DNA of 64,000 bases from Streptomyces spinosisporus (GTDB taxonomy: Bacteria > Actinomycetota > Actinomycetes > Streptomycetales > Streptomycetaceae): NCBI RefSeq assembly GCF_022698145.1, contig NZ_JALDAX010000002.1:310001-374000 (forward strand). The letters run 5' to 3'. Of the stretch, positions 59,843 to 64,000 are shown piece by piece; position 1 is the stretch's first letter, and every line of letters starts with the position of its first letter. The position numbers and the translations under genes are program-made. The notes under the pieces are model-generated. The model did no database searches. It worked only from the letters and a program-made list of their open reading frames with translations, and was not told the origin of the DNA.

Positions 59843-61318
59843 CTAGACGAACAGGCTGACGACGGCCGCCACCACGAAGCCCGCCACCGACAGCACCGAC
59901 TCCAGTACGGTCCAGGTCTTCAGCGTGTCCCGCTCGCTGATGCCGAAGTACTTGGCGACCATCCAGAAGCCGCCGTCGTTGACGTGTGAGGCGAAGATGG
60001 AGCCCGCGGAGATGGCCATGATGACGAGGGCGACGAAGGCCTGGGAGTGGTCGCCCTCGCTGAGCAGCGGGGCGACGATGCCGGCGGTGGTGACGATGGC
60101 GACCGTGGCCGAGCCCTGGGCGACGCGCAGGACGACCGAGATCAGATACGACAGGACGAGCACCGGCAGGCCCACGTCGTGGAAGGTGTCCGAGAGGGCC
60201 TGGGCGACACCGCTCGCCTTGAGGATCGCGCCGAAGATGCCGCCCGCGCCGACCACGAGCAGGATGTTGCCGACCGGCTTGAGGGACGCGGTGGAGACGG
60301 TCTCCAGGGACTTGCGGGACCAGCCGCGGCGGATGCCGAGCAGGTAGTACGCCAGCAGCAGCGCGATCGTCAGCGCCACGAACGGGTGGCCGAAGAACTC
60401 GATCACCGAGCGGCCCGTGGACGGGTCGAGGGCGATGGAGGAGAACGTCGCCGCGAGGATGAGGATCAGCGGGGTGCCGATGATGCCGAGGACGACGCCC
60501 AGCGACACGGGCTGCTCGCGCGGCTGCACGCCCTGCGCCTGCTGCTCGTTGACGACCGCCAGCTTGGCCTCCGCGGCGGCCTCCACCATGTCCTGCGGCA
60601 CGGGCACGAAGATGCGGCGCCCGATCCACGCGGAGAACACCCAGGCGGCCAGCACGGCCGGGATGCCGCAGACGATGCCCATGAGGATGATCCAGCCGAG
60701 CTGGACGTGCAGCAGTCCGGCCGCGGCCACCGGTCCCGGGTGCGGGGGCAGGAAGGCGTGGGTCATCGACAGGCCCGCGAGCAGCGGCAGGCAGTACAGC
60801 AGGATCGACTTGCCGGAGCGCTTGGCGGCGGCGTAGACGATCGGCGCGAGGACGAAGATGCCGACGTCGAAGAAGACCGGGATGCCGAAGATCAGGCCGG
60901 TGAGGCCCATCGCGAGGGGCGCGCGCCGTTCGCCGAAGAGGTTCAGCAGCCGGGAGGCGAGCACCTCGGCGCCGCCGCTGACTTCGAGGATCGCGCCGAG
61001 CATCGTGCCCAGGCCGATGATGATCGCGACATGGCCGAGGATGCCGCCCATGCCGGACTCGATGGTGGAGACGGCGTCCGAGCGCTGGACCGTGCCGAAG
61101 AGTTCGGTGACCGACAGTCCGGCGAGCAGGCCGACGGCTATGGAGACCGCGAGCAGGGCGACGAACGGCTGGAGTCTGACCTTGATGATCAGGAAGAGGA
61201 GGAGCGCGATACCGATGGCGGCGACCGTGAGCAGACCGGCCGTGCCGTCGAACAGGAGGAGCAGACCGCCGGTGTGTGGTGGGGCGGCCGGTGCGTCAGC
61301 GGCGAGCGGAAGGGACAT
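59843..61318 (-). CDS. GntP-family gluconate-type permease
   Basis: A 491-residue proton symporter with about 12-14 membrane segments from ATG 61318. Family marks are ESGMGGILGHVAIIIGLGTM, THAFLPPHPGPVAAAGLLHV and GSIFASHVNDGGFWMVAKYF. GntP proteins import gluconate and related sugar acids. It is the last gene of a minus-strand run with kinase, IclR and RidA, so its substrate is probably the sugar acid those enzymes handle. Confidence 0.93.
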   Translation of the reverse strand: MSLPLAADAPAAPPHTGGLLLLFDGTAGLLTVAAIGIALLLFLIIKVRLQPFVALLAVSIAVGLLAGLSVTELFGTVQRSDAVSTIESGMGGILGHVAIIIGLGTMLGAILEVSGGAEVLASRLLNLFGERRAPLAMGLTGLIFGIPVFFDVGIFVLAPIVYAAAKRSGKSILLYCLPLLAGLSMTHAFLPPHPGPVAAAGLLHVQLGWIILMGIVCGIPAVLAAWVFSAWIGRRIFVPVPQDMVEAAAEAKLAVVNEQQAQGVQPREQPVSLGVVLGIIGTPLILILAATFSSIALDPSTGRSVIEFFGHPFVALTIALLLAYYLLGIRRGWSRKSLETVSTASLKPVGNILLVVGAGGIFGAILKASGVAQALSDTFHDVGLPVLVLSYLISVVLRVAQGSATVAIVTTAGIVAPLLSEGDHSQAFVALVIMAISAGSIFASHVNDGGFWMVAKYFGISERDTLKTWTVLESVLSVAGFVVAAVVSLFV

Positions 61319-61438
61319 TTCGGGGGTCCTCTGGGTAAGGGCATGGGGCTTTCGGGCAGGGGGGATCGCGGCACGGCGTCCCGGGGGTGTGGGGCGCCGC
61401 GCCGTGAGGACGTACGCGGTGGGGGGTTCGAGGCGGCG

Positions 61439-61849
61439 TCAGCCCAGTACGGCCAGTGCGTCGATCTCGATGAGGAGCCCCGCGGGCAGACCGACGTAGA
61501 CGGTCGTGCGGGCGGCGGGCGGCTGGGTGAGGCCCTGCTCCTCGAAGTAGGTGTTGTAGAGGTCGTTCATCTCGGCGAAGTGGTCCACGTCGGTGAGGTA
61601 GACGCGGAGCATCATCACGTCGTCCCAGCTCGCGCCGCCCTCCTCCAGGATCGCCTTGACGTTGGCGAGGGTCTGCAGGGTCTGCTCGCGCAGGGTGGGG
61701 CCGGCGGGCGTGGGCGGCCTGCCCTCCTCGGCGGGCAGGAAGCCGACCTGGCCGGCGACCTGGAGGATGTTGCCCTTCCTGACGCCGTGGGAGAACTTCG
61801 CGGGCGGGGTGGTGTGCGTCTTGGGGGTGAGCGCGATCTTGTCGGTCAT
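61439..61849 (-). CDS. RidA-family enamine/imine deaminase
   Basis: A 136-residue protein of typical length, starting in an ATGA overlap with the IclR stop. Family marks are GVRKGNILQVAGQVGF, TLREQTLQTLANVKAILEEG and the active-site arginine in PAARTTVYVGLPAG. RidA speeds hydrolysis of reactive enamines and imines made by PLP-dependent dehydratases. That matches the deaminase-like gene at 63794. Confidence 0.9.
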   Translation of the reverse strand: MTDKIALTPKTHTTPPAKFSHGVRKGNILQVAGQVGFLPAEEGRPPTPAGPTLREQTLQTLANVKAILEEGGASWDDVMMLRVYLTDVDHFAEMNDLYNTYFEEQGLTQPPAARTTVYVGLPAGLLIEIDALAVLG

Positions 61850-62610
61850 GGGGCGACTTCCTTGACGGGGGTTCTTCCGGAGTACTCCCCGCTGATCGCG
61901 TCCGCCGTGCGGCGCACCAGGGGGAGCAGGGTGAGGAGTTCGTCGGCGGTGACGACGACGTTCGGCGCGGAGACCGACATCGCGGCGACGACCTTGCCGT
62001 CCCCGCCGCGGATCGGCGCGCCGACGCAGTTGATGGACTCCTCGTGGCCGCCGAGGTCGGTGGCCCAGCCCTGGTCGCGCACCTTCTCCAACTCCCGCAG
62101 GAACGCTGCGGCGTTGGGAGTGGACCGGGGCGTGTACATGGGGTAGTCGAGCTTGTCGGCGAGCAGCCGGCGCTCGCTCTCGGGCAGGTCGGCGAGGAGC
62201 AGCTTCGCGACGGCCGCGACGGTGATGGCGACCGGCTTGCCGATCCGTGAGTACATCCGGACCGGGTAGCGGCTCTCCACCTTGTCGATGTAGAGGACCT
62301 CGGACTCCTCGTACACCGCGAGGTGCACGGTGTGCCCGCAGCTCTCGTTGAGGCGTACGAGGTGGGGGTGGGCGATCTCGCGGATGTCGAGGTTCTCCAT
62401 GGCCTCCTGGGCGAGTGCTATGAGGCGGGCGCCCAGGCGGTAGCGCTGGTCGGACTGGCGGTAGACGAGTCCGTGTTCGTGCAGGGTCCGCAGCAGGCGC
62501 AGGGCCGTGGACTTGTGCACGCCGAGCCGGTCGGCGACCCGGCCGAGGTCGGCCGGTCCCTCGGCGAGCAGCGGCAGGATGCTGAGCGCGCGGTCGACGG
62601 TCTGGCTCAT
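61846..62610 (-). CDS. IclR-family regulator of the sugar-acid operon
   Basis: A 254-residue regulator starting in an ATGA overlap with the kinase stop. The winged helix is QTVDRALSILPLLAEGPADL, GRVADRLGVHKSTALRLL. The effector domain has SCGHTVHLAVYEESEVLYID, KPVAITVAAVAKLLLADL and ESINCVGAPIRGGDGKVVAA. It is embedded in the kinase-RidA operon and probably controls it from the shared region at 63660-63793. The repeat GCATTGCAA x2 there is a candidate site. Confidence 0.92.
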   Translation of the reverse strand: MSQTVDRALSILPLLAEGPADLGRVADRLGVHKSTALRLLRTLHEHGLVYRQSDQRYRLGARLIALAQEAMENLDIREIAHPHLVRLNESCGHTVHLAVYEESEVLYIDKVESRYPVRMYSRIGKPVAITVAAVAKLLLADLPESERRLLADKLDYPMYTPRSTPNAAAFLRELEKVRDQGWATDLGGHEESINCVGAPIRGGDGKVVAAMSVSAPNVVVTADELLTLLPLVRRTADAISGEYSGRTPVKEVAP

Positions 62611-63659
62611 GACGTACGTACCTCCTCGTCGGCCCGGGCGACGTCCTTCGTCCAGCCGGGGCCGAGTCGAAGTCTCCCCCACGCCTCGTCGTCGAGGGCG
62701 GCGAGCCGGTCGGCGTGCGCGCGGGCGGGGGGCGGGGCGAGGTCGCCGGGGGCGGTGAGGGCGGCGGCGGCCATGAGGTGGCCGTGCCGCAGCCGGTCGC
62801 GGACGGGCAGCCCGCGCAGGGTGGCGGAGAGGAACCCGGCGGCGAAGGCGTCACCCGCGCCGACCGCGGCGACGACGTCCACCGTCGGCGCCGGGACGAA
62901 GGTGGCGTCCTGCCGGTCGAACACGGTCGCCCCGCGGCCGCCCTGCTTGACGACGAGCACCTCGGGGCCGGGGAGCGCGGCCCGGATCGCCTCGGGATCG
63001 CGCAGCGCCCAGACCTCCTCGGCCTCGTCCTCGCCGACGAACACCAGGTCGGCGCGGCCCGCCAGTTCCAGCAGCACGCTCGGCCCGTCGGCCTTGCGCC
63101 ACACCGTGGGGCGGTGGTTGACGTCGAAGGAGACCAGTGGCCGTTCGGCGCGGGGCGCGGTCAGTTCGCGCACCAGGGCGAGGCAGTCGTCGGACAGCAT
63201 CGGGGTGATCCCGGACAGATGCAGAACCCTGCCCGCGCGCGCCGCCGCGAGGTCGGTGTTCGCGACCGACATCGCGGACGCGGCGGACCCGGCGCGGTAG
63301 TAGGCCACCTCGTGGGCGTCGGTCGCGCGGTCGCCGGCGGTGCGGAAGTAGATGCCGGTCGGGCGGTCCGGGTCGCGGTGCACGGCGCCGACGTCGACGC
63401 CGTAGGAGCCGATCGCCTCGACCAGATGGTCGCCGAACCCGTCGGAGCCGACCCGGCTGACCCAGCGCGCGGTGTGCCCGGCGGCGGCGAGCGTGCAGGC
63501 CACGTTCGACTCGGCGCCGCCGATGGCGCGGTCGAAGGAGGGGACGTCGGCGAGGCGTCCTGGGGTGGTGGGCAGGAACGTGACCATGGACTCGCCGAGC
63601 GAGACGACGTCGACGGTGCCGACGGCGTCGAGGGCATTGCAGGGTCCGGGTGTGGTCAC
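62607..63659 (-). CDS. PfkB-family sugar kinase, 2-keto-3-deoxygluconate kinase-like
   Basis: A 350-residue ribokinase-fold enzyme from GTG 63659. The N-terminal substrate region is VSLGESMVTFLPTTPGRLAD and FDRAIGGAESNVACTLAAAG, the KDG-kinase style. The ATP/anion-hole motif is VAAVGAGDAFAAGFLSATLR with the catalytic Asp. It should phosphorylate a 2-keto-3-deoxy sugar acid to the 6-phosphate, which an Entner-Doudoroff aldolase splits. The aldolase is not in this window. Confidence 0.88.
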   Translation of the reverse strand: MTTPGPCNALDAVGTVDVVSLGESMVTFLPTTPGRLADVPSFDRAIGGAESNVACTLAAAGHTARWVSRVGSDGFGDHLVEAIGSYGVDVGAVHRDPDRPTGIYFRTAGDRATDAHEVAYYRAGSAASAMSVANTDLAAARAGRVLHLSGITPMLSDDCLALVRELTAPRAERPLVSFDVNHRPTVWRKADGPSVLLELAGRADLVFVGEDEAEEVWALRDPEAIRAALPGPEVLVVKQGGRGATVFDRQDATFVPAPTVDVVAAVGAGDAFAAGFLSATLRGLPVRDRLRHGHLMAAAALTAPGDLAPPPARAHADRLAALDDEAWGRLRLGPGWTKDVARADEEVRTS

Positions 63660-63753
63660 GATCGTCGTAACTCCTCGATGTGATGGCGGTGGGGGCTCCG
63701 TTGACCCCACATTGGCCGAGATGTTAGACAGCAGTAAGCGACATACGCAATGA

Positions 63754-63771
63754 GCATTGCAAGCATTGCAA
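63754..63771. promoter_or_regulatory. Tandem 9-bp repeat in the divergent promoter of the sugar-acid cluster
   Basis: GCATTGCAA occurs twice without a gap. Each unit contains the palindrome TTGCAA. It is 23 bases before the + strand start at 63794 and 95 bases before the kinase start, within a region less GC-rich than its surroundings. It could be the IclR operator. Confidence 0.55.
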
Positions 63772-63793
63772 CACTCCAGATCAGGGAGGTCCC

Positions 63794-64000
63794 ATGGGCA
63801 TCGAAGCCCTCGCCCGCCTCGCCGACGAACGCGTCGACCACCGCTTCAAGGGCCTCCCGCCGGACGCCGACGGGCTGACCGTCGCCGAGCTGGCCGCCCA
63901 GCGCCGCAATCTCTTCACGGGCGGCTTCACGACCCCCGTCCTCGCCCTGTCGGCCGAGCGTCTGGAGCACAACCTCGCGCTGATGGAGACGTACGCGACC
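63794..64000 (+). CDS. PLP-dependent amino-acid (D-glucosaminate-type) deaminase, N-terminal part (truncated by window)
   Basis: Only 69 residues are visible, from ATG 63794 behind GGGAGG. ALARLADERVDHRFKGLPPD, then AAQRRNLFTGGFTTPVLALS and AERLEHNLALMETY resemble the N-terminus of fold-type III (alanine racemase/D-threonine aldolase-like) amino-acid deaminases. The PLP lysine is usually just after this point and is not in view. It is divergent from the KDG-kinase operon. D-glucosaminate deaminase is one known member type that would yield the KDG that the kinase uses. Confidence 0.65.
   Translation, partial: MGIEALARLADERVDHRFKGLPPDADGLTVAELAAQRRNLFTGGFTTPVLALSAERLEHNLALMETYAT

Overview
This window is chromosomal DNA from a Streptomyces or very close relative. 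It is extremely GC-rich, with frequent GTG starts, four-base ATGA/GTGA gene overlaps and GGAGG-type ribosome sites. Its gene content is typical of the genus: cebEFG-bglC, chitinases, cdgA, cslA-glxA and ROK/IclR/XRE regulators. Several genes match by memory the Streptomyces coelicolor region around SCO2795-SCO2860 (cdgA = SCO2817, the AA10 gene = SCO2833, cslA/glxA/cslZ = SCO2836-2838). That synteny is recalled, not computed.

Layout. 1-4.2 kb: the end of a cellobiose/cellotriose ABC importer (cebE-cebF-cebG) and its beta-glucosidase bglC, with a CebR-type operator at the bglC start. 4.3-12.5 kb: a CBM2-GH18 chitinase behind a DasR-like site, a two-component system, a spermidine-synthase-like protein, an XRE-TPR regulator and a histidine phosphatase. 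12.7-18.9 kb: a PAP2 protein, then a coupled trio (Fe-S PD-(D/E)XK nuclease, unknown protein, SF1 helicase), a small protein, a prim-pol-like protein and tRNA-Lys. 19-23 kb: degenerate tRNA-linked repeats, an M6 metalloprotease and CdgA. 23-33 kb: a catabolic island with a luciferase-like oxidoreductase, two Asp/Glu-racemase-family enzymes, a 2-hydroxyacid dehydrogenase, an amidase, a DUF3830 protein, an EhuBCDA-type transporter and an IclR regulator.

33-39 kb: a second tRNA-Lys, an AMP-ligase, an AA10 lytic polysaccharide monooxygenase, an SPFH membrane protein, a peptidoglycan hydrolase and a third identical tRNA-Lys. 39-45 kb: a GntR regulator and the tip-glycan locus cslA-glxA with cslZ. 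46-59 kb: secreted/sortase-type proteins, a HAD phosphatase, a ROK regulator divergent from a Gfo/Idh dehydrogenase, a FAH-family hydrolase, a second YidC, HxlR with an MFS exporter, an ECF sigma factor with a membrane partner, and an atypical Nramp-like transporter. 59.8-64 kb: a GntP permease, RidA, IclR, a KDG-type sugar kinase and the start of a PLP deaminase-like gene. Together these last five would make a coherent D-glucosaminate (or related amino-sugar-acid) pathway.

Themes. Much of the window deals with beta-1,4-linked glycans: uptake of cello-oligosaccharides, chitin degradation, synthesis and oxidation of a surface glycan, and possibly use of an oxidised amino sugar. Three identical tRNA-Lys(CTT) genes, each followed by the same repeat cassette and a broken copy of its own 3' end, divide the region into segments that look like recombination or integration units.
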